This document shows, piece after piece, positions 25,302 to 33,165 of a stretch of DNA of 64,000 nt. The position numbers were made by a program, and so were the translations under genes. Every line of letters starts with the position of its first letter. Position 1 is the first letter of the stretch. A model generated the notes under the pieces. It was not told the origin of the DNA. It was given only the letters and a program-made list of their open reading frames with translations, and searched no databases. Source of the stretch: JBEKYD01 sp052148435. GTDB taxonomy: Bacteria; Acidobacteriota; Terriglobia; Bryobacterales; Bryobacteraceae. Location: NCBI GenBank assembly GCA_052148435.1, contig JBKQIF010000098.1, positions 1 to 64,000 of the forward strand, read 5' to 3'.

Positions 25302-26921
25302 TTAAATACTTAACGTTACCAATCCACGGCGGTGGGACAGCTCATAGTCGAAAATGGTCCGCGAGACGAAAACCGCGGTGAAGATGTTGGCTATCAACCC
25401 GATCGTCAATGTAACCGCGAAACCCTTCACCGGCCCTTCACCGAACAGGAACAGAAATGCGCAGGATACCACCGTGGTGACGTGCGTATCCACAATTGTC
25501 CACCATGCCTTGCCGAAACCCGTGTCCACCGCCGCCACCACCGATTTGCCGGTCCGCAACTCCTCGCGGATTCTCTCGAAGATGAGCACGTTGGAATCCA
25601 CCGCCATACCGATGGTCAAAATCACACCGGCAATGCCGGGCAGCGTCAGCGCCGCCGAAAAATAGGAAATCGCCGCCAACAAAATGACCGTATTCAGCGC
25701 CAGCGCCAATACCGCATTGATACCGCTGCGCTTGTAATATACCAGCATGACGGCCACCACGGCGATGAGACCGGCCAGGGCGGCGGAGATCCCTTCACGG
25801 ATCGAATCCGCGCCGAGCGACGGGCCGACGGAATTTTCTTCCACCACCGTCACCTTGGCCGGCAGGGAACCGGAGCGCAGATAGCGGGAAAGATCTTCCG
25901 ACTCCTCCTCGCTGCCCAGGCCGGTGATCCGGCCCGAATCCTCGATGCGCGACTCGATGGTGGCAACGCTCACGATCTGATCGTCCAGCACCACCGCCAG
26001 CTTGTTGCCGATGTTGGCCTCGGTGAATATGCCGAACCGCCGGCCGGCTTCCGGCGACAGGGTGAAGCTGGTTTGCCACTTGCGGAAATCGTCCTGGCCG
26101 GGACGCGCGTTGCGCATCTCGCTGCCGTTCACTACCGGGGGCCGGCCCACCAGATACCACTGCACGCCTTCCGCACCGGCGCGCGGCTTGGCGCGAACCA
26201 GCCTGGTATTGAGCGGCAACACTCCGCCGTGCTGGCCCTGCGCCTCTTCGCGGCTGGCAAACGGACCTTCCTTCACCGAGTCGATTTCGAGGACCGCGGC
26301 CGTGCCGATCAACTCTTTCACGTGCGCCGGGTCGTCCACGCCGGGCAGTTGCACGAGCAGCTCATAGTCGGCGCCGGCGCGCCCGTACTGCTGCACCGAG
26401 CTTTCGGCCACGCCCAGCGCGTTGATGCGGTTGTCGATGGTATCGATGGTGCGCTGCACGGTGTCGCGCTTGAGCGCGATCAGGTCCGAAGGCTTCAGCC
26501 GCATGGAGTAATCGCCGGAGTTCACCGCCGCCAGCACGTAGGTCGGATACTTCTCGTTCACGATGTTGCGGAAGTCGCTCGACTGCGTCGCCGGCACGCC
26601 CTTAATGGCGACCAGCACGCTATCGGCGTCCTTCACGGTCTGGGGATCGTTGCGATCCATGCTGATCCAGGTGATGTTCTGCTTCTTCAGGTCGTCCTTG
26701 AGCCGCTCCGTGGTCTGGTCGGCATCGGCCTTGATGGCGTCTTGCACCTCGACTTCCATCACCAGGTGGCTGCCGCCTTTCAGGTCCAGCCCCAGCCGGA
26801 TATTGTTCTTCAGGTTCTGCGCGAGCTCCGCTTTGGATTTGGGCAACCCGACGATCCCGAAAATGCAGATCAGGATGGTCACCACAATCACGACGGTTCG
26901 CGCCGTCAAATTCGTCTTCAT
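25302..26921 (-). CDS. secD: Protein translocase subunit SecD
   Basis: A 539-residue membrane protein. The first helix is followed by the signature LGLDLKGGSHLVMEV, then a periplasmic P1 domain (DTIDNRINALGVAESSVQQY, LLVQLPGVDDPAHVKELIGT). The C-terminal membrane block has GAALAGLI-like segments and MAVDSNVLIFERIREELRTG, the conserved SecD helix. It partners SecF and YajC, whose genes flank it, and is 17 bases past the yajC stop. Confidence 0.96.
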   Translation of the reverse strand: MKTNLTARTVVIVVTILICIFGIVGLPKSKAELAQNLKNNIRLGLDLKGGSHLVMEVEVQDAIKADADQTTERLKDDLKKQNITWISMDRNDPQTVKDADSVLVAIKGVPATQSSDFRNIVNEKYPTYVLAAVNSGDYSMRLKPSDLIALKRDTVQRTIDTIDNRINALGVAESSVQQYGRAGADYELLVQLPGVDDPAHVKELIGTAAVLEIDSVKEGPFASREEAQGQHGGVLPLNTRLVRAKPRAGAEGVQWYLVGRPPVVNGSEMRNARPGQDDFRKWQTSFTLSPEAGRRFGIFTEANIGNKLAVVLDDQIVSVATIESRIEDSGRITGLGSEEESEDLSRYLRSGSLPAKVTVVEENSVGPSLGADSIREGISAALAGLIAVVAVMLVYYKRSGINAVLALALNTVILLAAISYFSAALTLPGIAGVILTIGMAVDSNVLIFERIREELRTGKSVVAAVDTGFGKAWWTIVDTHVTTVVSCAFLFLFGEGPVKGFAVTLTIGLIANIFTAVFVSRTIFDYELSHRRGLVTLSI

Positions 26922-26938
26922 GTCGCTGCCTTAATGTC

Positions 26939-27253
26939 CTACTTTTTCCCTTCGGCCGCCGCCAGGCTCGAAACCGAGGCGCGGGTGACCTGGATCTTGA
27001 CGTTGTCCGGCTTGACCCGCAGCACGAGAACGTCGTTATCGATGGCCACGACGGTGCCGACGATGCCGCCCGAGGTAATCACCACCTGGCCGTTTTCGAG
27101 GCTCGCCAGCATTTTCTGCTGCTGCTTCTTCTGGCGCTGCATGGGAAGGAATAAGAGGAAGTAGAAGATGCCGAAAATAAGAAGAATCGGGACGATTCCG
27201 AGGAATGACGAAGATCCGGACGGCGCCGTTTGCACGAATAAGTTCAGGTACAC
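26939..27253 (-). CDS. yajC: Preprotein translocase subunit YajC
   Basis: About 104 residues. A single membrane helix (FLGIVPILLIFGIFYFLLFL) is followed by the basic PMQRQKKQQQKML stretch and the small beta domain (GQVVITSGGIVGTVVAIDND, VLVLRVKPDNVKIQVTRASV), exactly the YajC plan. It joins the SecDF complex. The start is taken as GTG at 27253, giving MYLNLFVQTAPSG. A longer reading overlapping tgt has no family support. No clear ribosome binding site is visible, so coupling to tgt is possible. Confidence 0.92.
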   Translation of the reverse strand: MYLNLFVQTAPSGSSSFLGIVPILLIFGIFYFLLFLPMQRQKKQQQKMLASLENGQVVITSGGIVGTVVAIDNDVLVLRVKPDNVKIQVTRASVSSLAAAEGKK

Positions 27254-27279
27254 GTTGCGACCAATCGATTGTTGAGCTG

Positions 27280-28419
27280 CTACCCGGCGTCCAGAAACTC
27301 CGCGGACGCACACTTCAAGTATTCCAGATATGAATCTGATATTATAGCCTGCCTGATTCCCCGCATGATGTCAAGGTAGCGCCGCAGGTTGTGGCGGGTC
27401 GCCAGGGATGCGTACAGAATCTCCCCGGCCTGGAACAGATGGCGGAGATAGGCGCGCGAGAAGTTCCGGCAGGTATAGCACGAACAGGCTTCATCCACGG
27501 GACGGGGATCGTCCTTGTAGCGGGCATGCTTGATAATCACCCGGCCCCGGGAGGTGAACAGGCAGCCGTTGCGGGCGTTGCGCGAGGGCAGCACGCAATC
27601 CATCATGTCCACGCCGCGGGCCACGTATTCCGGCAGTTCCTCCGGCATGCCGACACCCATGGCGTAGCGCGGACGCTGGCGCGGCAGAATGTCTTCGGTG
27701 GCTTCCACCATCTCCAGGCTGAGGGGCCGCGGCTCGCCCACCGAAAGGCCGCCCACCGCGTAGCCCGCCGCGTCCAGATCGAGCAGGGCGCGGGCACACT
27801 CCCGCCGTAAGTCCCGGTACGTACTCCCCTGCACGATCGGAAACAGCGCGTGGACGGTTTCTATTTCGCCGATGCGCCGTAAATAGTGGCCGTTCGCCTG
27901 CCGCGCCCAATCGAGCGTGCGCTGCATACTCCGGCGCGCCGCCTCATGGCCGATCGGGTACTCCGGACATTCGTCCAGCGCCATCAGGATGTCACTGCCA
28001 TACGCCAGTTGCGCATCCACCGTGGAGCGCGGCGTGAAGGTATGAGAATCGCCATTCAGATGGCTCCGAAACGTCACGCCCTCTTCCGTGATCTTTCTGA
28101 GACCGCTCAAGCTGAATACCTGGTACCCTCCTGAATCCGTCAGTACCGCGCCCGGCCACGACATGAACCGGTGCAATCCGCCCAGGTTTCGGATCGTCTC
28201 GGGACCCGGCCGCAGGTACAGATGATAGGTGTTCGCCAGCAGAATCTTCACGCCCAGATCCTCGGCCAGGTCGCGGGGCGATAATCCCTTCACCGTGGCC
28301 TGTGTGCCTACCGGCATGAATACCGGGGTTTCAATGGTTCCGTGCGGCGTCGCGAGCAAACCCGCCCGGGCACGGGTATGCGAACACTCGGCCACCACTT
28401 CAAATTGAAAATCGCCCAT
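27280..28419 (-). CDS. tgt: Queuine tRNA-ribosyltransferase (tRNA-guanine transglycosylase)
   Basis: About 379 residues. It exchanges guanine 34 for the queuosine precursor preQ1 in tRNAs with GUN anticodons. Seen are PVFMPVGTQATVKGLSPRDL, LANTYHLYLRPG, the catalytic Asp region LTDSGGYQVFSLSGLRKI, LYGLVQG-like FPIVQGSTYRDLRRECARAL, the MGVGMPEE segment, and the zinc site CSCYTCRNFSRAYLRHLF. The ATG at 28419 fits the family start better than the upstream codon at 28452. It heads the leftward tgt-yajC-secD-secF run, a common bacterial order. Confidence 0.95.
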   Translation of the reverse strand: MGDFQFEVVAECSHTRARAGLLATPHGTIETPVFMPVGTQATVKGLSPRDLAEDLGVKILLANTYHLYLRPGPETIRNLGGLHRFMSWPGAVLTDSGGYQVFSLSGLRKITEEGVTFRSHLNGDSHTFTPRSTVDAQLAYGSDILMALDECPEYPIGHEAARRSMQRTLDWARQANGHYLRRIGEIETVHALFPIVQGSTYRDLRRECARALLDLDAAGYAVGGLSVGEPRPLSLEMVEATEDILPRQRPRYAMGVGMPEELPEYVARGVDMMDCVLPSRNARNGCLFTSRGRVIIKHARYKDDPRPVDEACSCYTCRNFSRAYLRHLFQAGEILYASLATRHNLRRYLDIMRGIRQAIISDSYLEYLKCASAEFLDAG

Positions 28420-28440
28420 GGGTCCACTTTTATTGGCCGT

Positions 28441-28564
28441 GGGGCGGACCATGGTTTTTGGTGGTCTGCCCTACACCCGGCATTCGACCATGTCCGTCCG
28501 TCCTGGGTCTTTTGCTATCGAAAAAGAGCCCAGGGTGGCAGACCACCAAAAAACGATGGTCTGC
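28441..28564. repeat. REPIN/MITE-like palindromic element, copy A
   Basis: The outer arms at 28444-28470 and 28537-28564 are near-perfect reverse complements (GCGGACCATGG and GGTGGTCTGCC, against GGCAGACCACC and CGATGGTCTGC). Inside lies a second hairpin at about 28502-28534 (CCTGGGTCTTTT against AAAAAGAGCCCAGG). The arms match copies B (47115), C (53061) and the half copy D (45207). It fills the gap between the mlaD-like gene and tgt and may end the mlaD transcript. Confidence 0.8.
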
Positions 28565-28570
28565 TTCTCA

Positions 28571-29599
28571 CTAAAACACCTTCATTCGCAGGTATTTCCG
28601 TGGGTCCTGGCGGAAATCCCGCAGCGTATCCCGCAGCGTCTGCGCCATTCCATTCAGATTGTCGTACGCCGCCGAGGTCTCAAACGCCGGGTTGGAATTG
28701 ACATCGTCGACCGTGGCAATCCATTGGCCCAGCTTGCGGTTCCAGTCCGTATACAGCGCGCCCGAAGCCAACAGCGGCCCGCTCCTCGCCTCGGCAATGC
28801 CTTTTCGCAAGTCCGCCATCTGGCTCTCGAGATTTCGATATTCGGCGTCGTCGCGCAGCAGGTGTCCCGCCGTTCCCTGCCCCTCCTGAATCAGCTCGAT
28901 ACCGTGGTCCAGAGCTTCCAGCGGCTCGGCGATCCGCTGGTAAAGGTCCCGCCCGTAAATCGCCTGTCCCAGCGTTCCGCTCACATCGACGGCGCGCCGC
29001 AGCCCCTTTTCGAGTCCCGTCAGCCGGTCCCGCAGGTCGTTGTAGAGATCCTCGCTCAGCACCAGTTGGCCCACCGCATTGCGTCCGTTCTCGATATCGC
29101 TGAGCACCGCGTCGATCTGGCGCAACTGTTCGGCAAACTGCACCAGATCCAGGGTGCGCATCAGGTCGGTCTGCTCCTTCAGGCGCAACTCCCCGCCAGG
29201 CCGGATCCCGGTAGCGCCGGGGCCGCTCGCAATATCGACGAACTTGTCTCCAACCAGCGTGTCGGCGCTGATCTGTGCGGTCGAATCGGTGTGGATGGAG
29301 GGCAATTGCGCGCGCTCCACCTTCAGGCTGACGCGGATGATCCGGTTGGGTTGTTTCGATCCGCTCAGCCCGACCGCCGCGACTCTTCCCACGTCGATGC
29401 CATCGACCCGCACGGGCCCGCCCGGCTCGATCCCGGTGGCATCCGGCACGTACAGGTAAATCACCACCTTGTTGGTGAATAGCCCGCCGCCCGACAGCAG
29501 GTACATGAGGGTCCCGAGAATCAGCAGCGAAACCAGGGTCACCACCGTGACCCGAAACCTGGCCCAACTTACCTGCCGCATCCGCCGTAACGATGCCAT
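28571..29599 (-). CDS. MCE/MlaD-family lipid transport protein
   Basis: A 342-residue protein. It has one N-terminal membrane helix (VTVVTLVSLLILGTLMYLLS), then the MCE domain at about residues 40-130 with IYLYVPDATGIEPGGPVRVD and GIDVGRVAAV, VGDKFVDI near its end. A long helical region follows to the C-terminus. MCE proteins form hexameric rings that move phospholipids between inner and outer membrane. The usual partners MlaE and MlaF are not in view, so it may lie apart from its ATPase genes. It is divergent from tatA. Confidence 0.85.
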   Translation of the reverse strand: MASLRRMRQVSWARFRVTVVTLVSLLILGTLMYLLSGGGLFTNKVVIYLYVPDATGIEPGGPVRVDGIDVGRVAAVGLSGSKQPNRIIRVSLKVERAQLPSIHTDSTAQISADTLVGDKFVDIASGPGATGIRPGGELRLKEQTDLMRTLDLVQFAEQLRQIDAVLSDIENGRNAVGQLVLSEDLYNDLRDRLTGLEKGLRRAVDVSGTLGQAIYGRDLYQRIAEPLEALDHGIELIQEGQGTAGHLLRDDAEYRNLESQMADLRKGIAEARSGPLLASGALYTDWNRKLGQWIATVDDVNSNPAFETSAAYDNLNGMAQTLRDTLRDFRQDPRKYLRMKVF

Positions 29600-29724
29600 T
29601 CAACAGGGATTGTACCGCGTACCTCCGCGCCCCGCGCTACCCCGTTGCTTGCCGCGGCAGAGCGACCGCCGTCCGGAACGCGGGTTATAATAAGGAAGTC
29701 GATTCTTTGGAACGAGGTTCTACG

Positions 29725-29892
29725 ATGGAAACGATTGGATTCCCGGAACTGCTGGTCATCCTCGGAGTGGCTGTGCTCCTGTTCGGTGGCAAGAAAATTC
29801 CTGAAGTGGCCAAGGGCTTGGGCGAAGGGATCCGAAACTTCAAGCACGCGCTGAAGGGCGAGCCGGAAACCAAAGAAGTCGAAAAAGTCTGA
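29725..29892 (+). CDS. tatA: Sec-independent protein translocase protein TatA
   Basis: A 55-residue protein, METIGFPELLVILGVAVLLF then GGKKIPEVAKGLGEGIRNFK: a short membrane helix, a hinge and an amphipathic helix with the conserved F-G-x-x-K-I-P-E-x-x-x-x-L-G-x-G motif. TatA forms the protein-conducting element of the Tat system for folded proteins. The ATG at 29725 has GAGG upstream; longer reading upstream has no family similarity. tatB/tatC are not nearby. The CRTAC1-like protein with a twin-arginine-like signal could be a client. Confidence 0.95.
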   Translation: METIGFPELLVILGVAVLLFGGKKIPEVAKGLGEGIRNFKHALKGEPETKEVEKV

Positions 29893-29904
29893 CCCCCGCC
29901 CCCC

Positions 29905-30153
29905 TTGAAGATTCGAAGCCGCAAGTTTAACGGACGCTGTTCGCGCCACAGGCGGTACAATCCCGCCATCGACGGCCTCGGCGGCATTAAGGGAGGGTGC
30001 CCGCGCTGCACTCTAATGCTCGAGATTTGGGAAGCGTCGCTGCGCATCAACCAGCTCATCCGACGCTGGGATCCTAAGCATGACGATCTGGAAAAGCCTA
30101 AACCGGAACAGCCCTGGGCGGACCCTCGCCAGCTTAGCCTGATTCCGGACTGA
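29905..30153 (+). CDS. Small protein with a putative CxxH/CxxC zinc site
   Basis: An 82-residue basic protein. It opens MKIRSRKFNGRCSRHRRYNP and continues IDGLGGIKGGCPRCTLMLEI, so a C-x2-H pair at residues 12-15 and a C-x2-C pair at 32-35 could bind zinc. A helix rich in aliphatic residues (WEASLRINQLIRRWDP) and a proline-rich tail follow. The start is a TTG with no good ribosome binding site, 12 bases after the tatA stop, suggesting co-transcription with tatA. No function is known. Confidence 0.65.
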   Translation: MKIRSRKFNGRCSRHRRYNPAIDGLGGIKGGCPRCTLMLEIWEASLRINQLIRRWDPKHDDLEKPKPEQPWADPRQLSLIPD

Positions 30154-30165
30154 ATGAAGAAATAT

Positions 30166-30199
30166 CGCCACCGATGAACGCCGATAGAGAATATTCTCT
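30166..30199. repeat. Repeat fragment CGCCACCGATGAACGCCGAT and 14-base palindrome
   Basis: CGCCACCGATGAACGCCGAT (30166-30185) is a relative of the GGATGAACA repeat family seen at 10371 and 12000. It is directly followed by the perfect palindrome AGAGAATATTCTCT (30186-30199). The spot is between the convergent tatA-side genes and hpnD. Confidence 0.5.
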
Positions 30200-30285
30200 G
30201 TGGAACAAGCGCTCGTGGCGCAGGCACTCCCGCGTGCCGGTGCGTCTCGCGGCTCAGGCGACAACGTGTCCAGTCCTTCAGCCCG

Positions 30286-31140
30286 CTACCGCGCCTCTAC
30301 CCCGGTTCCGGAGAACGCCCGCAAGACGATCCAGCTTTTTTCCAATGCGGTGAGCCGCACCCGGTGGCTGAAAACGTCGAAGTTGGTGCGGCGGATACGC
30401 TCCAGCAGGCCGGAGTAGATCGCGATCAGCGCCCACAGCGAAGGCCGGCTGCGCGGATGAATCAGGTCGAGCAGCGGCGCCGCTTCGTCGTAGTAGGCGC
30501 GCGCGCGGTCGGCTTCGAATTGCATCAGCCGCAGGAATGCTTCGCCGCGGCGGCCCGCGCGCAGATCGTCGTCGCTCACCCCGAACCGCCGCAGGTCTTC
30601 TGCCGGCAGGTAAGTCCGCCCCCGTTCGGCGTCTTCGCGAATGTCGCGCAGGATATTGGTAAGCTGGAAAGCCACGCCGCACTTTTCCGCCAGCGGTAGC
30701 GCCCGCGGCGTGTCGAAGCCGAAAATATGAATGATGGTCAGACCCACCACCGAGGCCACCTGGTAGCAGTAGCCGTAGAGCTGATCGAAGCTTTCCACTT
30801 TCCGCGGCTCCAGGTCCGAGACCACGCCCGCGAGCATCTCCCGAAAATACGCGTGCGGAATCGAAAACCGCCGCACCGTGTGGTGAAACGCCGGCCATAC
30901 CGGGTGCCCGCTGAAGCGGCCTTCGAGCGCGTCTTCGAGCTCCGCCCGCCAGCTCTCGAGAGCCGCCCACGACGCGCCCGCCTCGTCGCTCAAATCGTCC
31001 GAGTGCCGCATGAAGGCATAGATGGCGCACATGGCCTTGCGCTGTTGCCGGCTCAGCAGCAGAAACGAATAGTAGAAGTTCTTGGCTTTGCCGCGCGCCA
31101 CCGAGCGGCAATAGGCGTAGGATTCGTCGATGCTAGTCAT
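30286..31140 (-). CDS. hpnD: Presqualene diphosphate synthase HpnD
   Basis: A protein of about 284 residues in the squalene/phytoene synthase family. It starts MTSIDESYAYCRSVARGKAK then NFYYSFLLL. The two Asp-rich motifs are HSDDLSDEAG and NILRDIREDAERGRTYLPAE, which bind the magnesium-diphosphate of farnesyl diphosphate. HpnD joins two farnesyl diphosphates to presqualene diphosphate. The ATG at 31140 shares a base with the hpnC stop (TGATG). It is the last gene of the leftward hopanoid operon. Confidence 0.92.
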   Translation of the reverse strand: MTSIDESYAYCRSVARGKAKNFYYSFLLLSRQQRKAMCAIYAFMRHSDDLSDEAGASWAALESWRAELEDALEGRFSGHPVWPAFHHTVRRFSIPHAYFREMLAGVVSDLEPRKVESFDQLYGYCYQVASVVGLTIIHIFGFDTPRALPLAEKCGVAFQLTNILRDIREDAERGRTYLPAEDLRRFGVSDDDLRAGRRGEAFLRLMQFEADRARAYYDEAAPLLDLIHPRSRPSLWALIAIYSGLLERIRRTNFDVFSHRVRLTALEKSWIVLRAFSGTGVEAR

Positions 31141-32069
31141 CACGCGGCTCGCGAAAACGCGACCCGCGTCAAAGCGCCCAATAGCAAGGTCAGCCGTTCT
31201 CCCTTCGAAATCGCCGGGCGCCGCGCGAGCACGTTATAGTCCAGCCCTTCGATCTTGTCCAGCACCCGCAGGCCGCCCCGGCTGAACAGATCCAGATCCA
31301 GCGCCAGCCGGCGGCCGACCATCCCCACCAGCGGCAGGCCCTCCAGAAACAGCACCCGCGCGCGCTCCACGATTTCCCGCATGGCATGGCGAAACGCCGC
31401 ATTGTACCGCCGCGCCGCCAGATCGTCGAGCGAGTACCCGTGACGCTCCAATACTTCGAGCGGAATGTATACCCTGTCCTTTAATAGATCCACCGTGACA
31501 TCCTGCCAGAAATTGGCAAGCTGCAGCGCCGTGCAGGTGGCGTCGGAAAGCCGCTGCCGTTCGGCGTCCGCGTAGCCGCAAAGATACAGCACCAGCCGGC
31601 CCACCGGATTGGCCGAGAAGCGGCAATATGCGAACAGGTCTTCCCACGTCCGGTAGCGGGTCACGGTCTGGTCGGCGACAAAAGCCCGGATCAGATCGGC
31701 AAACGGCTGCTGAGGGATGGAATGCCGCGCCACGGTGTCGCGCAGGGCGACGAACACCGGGTGCGTGGCCCGCCCCGCATACATCTCATCGAGCGACCCG
31801 CCCCACCACGCGAGCAGGCGCAAGCTTTCCGCCCGGTCTCCGATTTCGTCGCCAAGGTCGTCCGCCCAGCGGCAGTAGGCATACACGTTGAAGAAATCCT
31901 GGTGCAGCCGCTTGGGAAGCAGAAAGCTCGCCACGTGAAAGTTTTCGTAGTGATGGGTGGCCAGCCAGCGCGTGTAAGCTTGCGCTTCGCCGGGGGAATA
32001 TACTTTGCCGAGCGCTTCCGGGGAGCGGACGAACTCGGCTGGCGCGAGCTGTACTGTGCCGGCGTTCAT
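31140..32069 (-). CDS. hpnC: Hydroxysqualene synthase HpnC
   Basis: A 309-residue protein of the squalene/phytoene synthase fold. Seen are ATHHYENFHVASFLLPKRLH, the first Asp motif WADDLGDEIGD and the second region LANFWQDVTVDLLKDRVYIP. HpnC turns presqualene diphosphate into hydroxysqualene. In the three-enzyme route HpnE then gives squalene; hpnE is not in the window. GGAGG lies just before the ATG, and a 55-base gap separates it from the dehydrogenase upstream. Confidence 0.92.
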   Translation of the reverse strand: MNAGTVQLAPAEFVRSPEALGKVYSPGEAQAYTRWLATHHYENFHVASFLLPKRLHQDFFNVYAYCRWADDLGDEIGDRAESLRLLAWWGGSLDEMYAGRATHPVFVALRDTVARHSIPQQPFADLIRAFVADQTVTRYRTWEDLFAYCRFSANPVGRLVLYLCGYADAERQRLSDATCTALQLANFWQDVTVDLLKDRVYIPLEVLERHGYSLDDLAARRYNAAFRHAMREIVERARVLFLEGLPLVGMVGRRLALDLDLFSRGGLRVLDKIEGLDYNVLARRPAISKGERLTLLLGALTRVAFSRAA

Positions 32070-32124
32070 GTCGATCCTCCCCGGCTGAATCCGGCAAGGA
32101 GTGAAGAAATATAGCCGCCGGCTG

Positions 32125-33165
32125 TCAGGGAACGATCGCCGTCTTCAGGTGCCCGTTGTGGCTCATGAGGTGGCGCATCACTTCCAGCAGATTGGCCAGC
32201 GGCTCCTCCCGGTTCACGAAGAATGAAGCCGCAATGTGGCCGTTCGACACCAGGTCCAGAGCCTTGCGAATGTAGGCCGGCGTGTGATGGAAGCTGGCTT
32301 TGCAGGTAATCTCCGAATAGTGAAGCAACTGCGTATCCAGGTTCACCGTGGTGTCGTTGGGACAGCCGCCGAAAAAGTTCACCGTGCCGCCGCGCCGCAC
32401 CATGTTCACGGCCCACTGCCAGGTCTGCGGTTTGCCCACGGCTTCGATGGCGATATCCACGCCCCGCCCGCCGGTCAACCCGCGCACCGTCTTCACCGGA
32501 TCGCTGGCGTCGTCGCCCACGATCAGTTCGTCGGCTCCCAATGCGGCCGCGCGCTTCAACTGCGTCTGCCGCCGGCCCACCGCCACTACGCGGCAGCCGG
32601 ACAGTTTGGCAATCTTGACGAACATCAACCCGATCGGACCCAGACCGATGATCGTCACCACGTCGCCCGGGCGCGGCAGCGTCTCTTCCCAACCCCGCAG
32701 CACGCAGGCCAATGGTTCCACCAGCGCGGCGTCATGATAACCGACGTGGCGGGGAATGAGATAGGTGTTGCGCTCCACGATGCGCGACGGAATGCGGATG
32801 TACTCGGCGTAAGCGCCATTGTTGAACAACAGGTCTTCGCACAGGTTTTCCAGGCCGCGACGACAAAAATAGCATTGCTCGCAGGGCGCGGAATTGGCGG
32901 ACACCACCCGCTGGCCCACGGAGAACCCTTTGACCGCTTCGCCCACCGCTACAACGTCGCCGGCCAGCTCGTGGCCGAAAACCGCCGGCGGAACAATCAT
33001 GCGGGCATGGTATCCACGGCGAAATACCTTGACGTCGGTGCCGCAGGTCAGCGCCACCTTGACGCGAACAAGAATGTCCCCGCTATCGATAGTCGGAACG
33101 GCTACCGGCTCTACCTGCAAGTGTTCTTTGCCGTACAGCACGGCAGCCATCATCTGGCTGTTCAC
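32125..33165 (-). CDS. Zinc-dependent alcohol dehydrogenase in the hopanoid operon, second copy
   Basis: A medium-chain dehydrogenase of about 346 residues. The catalytic zinc region is ALTCGTDVKVFRRGYH with FGHELAG. The structural zinc loop SAPCEQCYFCRRGLENLCED has four Cys. The Rossmann part is IIGLGPIGLMFVKIAKLSG. It resembles sorbitol/threonine dehydrogenase-type members that oxidise or reduce polyols. A GTG at 33165 is preferred: AGAGGTGG lies 5 bases upstream and it overlaps the stop of the preceding dehydrogenase by one base. Its position between hpnG and hpnC suggests a role in hopanoid side-chain processing; this is inference. Confidence 0.85.
   Translation of the reverse strand: MNSQMMAAVLYGKEHLQVEPVAVPTIDSGDILVRVKVALTCGTDVKVFRRGYHARMIVPPAVFGHELAGDVVAVGEAVKGFSVGQRVVSANSAPCEQCYFCRRGLENLCEDLLFNNGAYAEYIRIPSRIVERNTYLIPRHVGYHDAALVEPLACVLRGWEETLPRPGDVVTIIGLGPIGLMFVKIAKLSGCRVVAVGRRQTQLKRAAALGADELIVGDDASDPVKTVRGLTGGRGVDIAIEAVGKPQTWQWAVNMVRRGGTVNFFGGCPNDTTVNLDTQLLHYSEITCKASFHHTPAYIRKALDLVSNGHIAASFFVNREEPLANLLEVMRHLMSHNGHLKTAIVP

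Noticed and set aside
25332..27164. A 610-codon plus-strand open frame opposite secD and yajC
   Set aside because: Antisense shadow; SecD and YajC motifs on the other strand are unambiguous.
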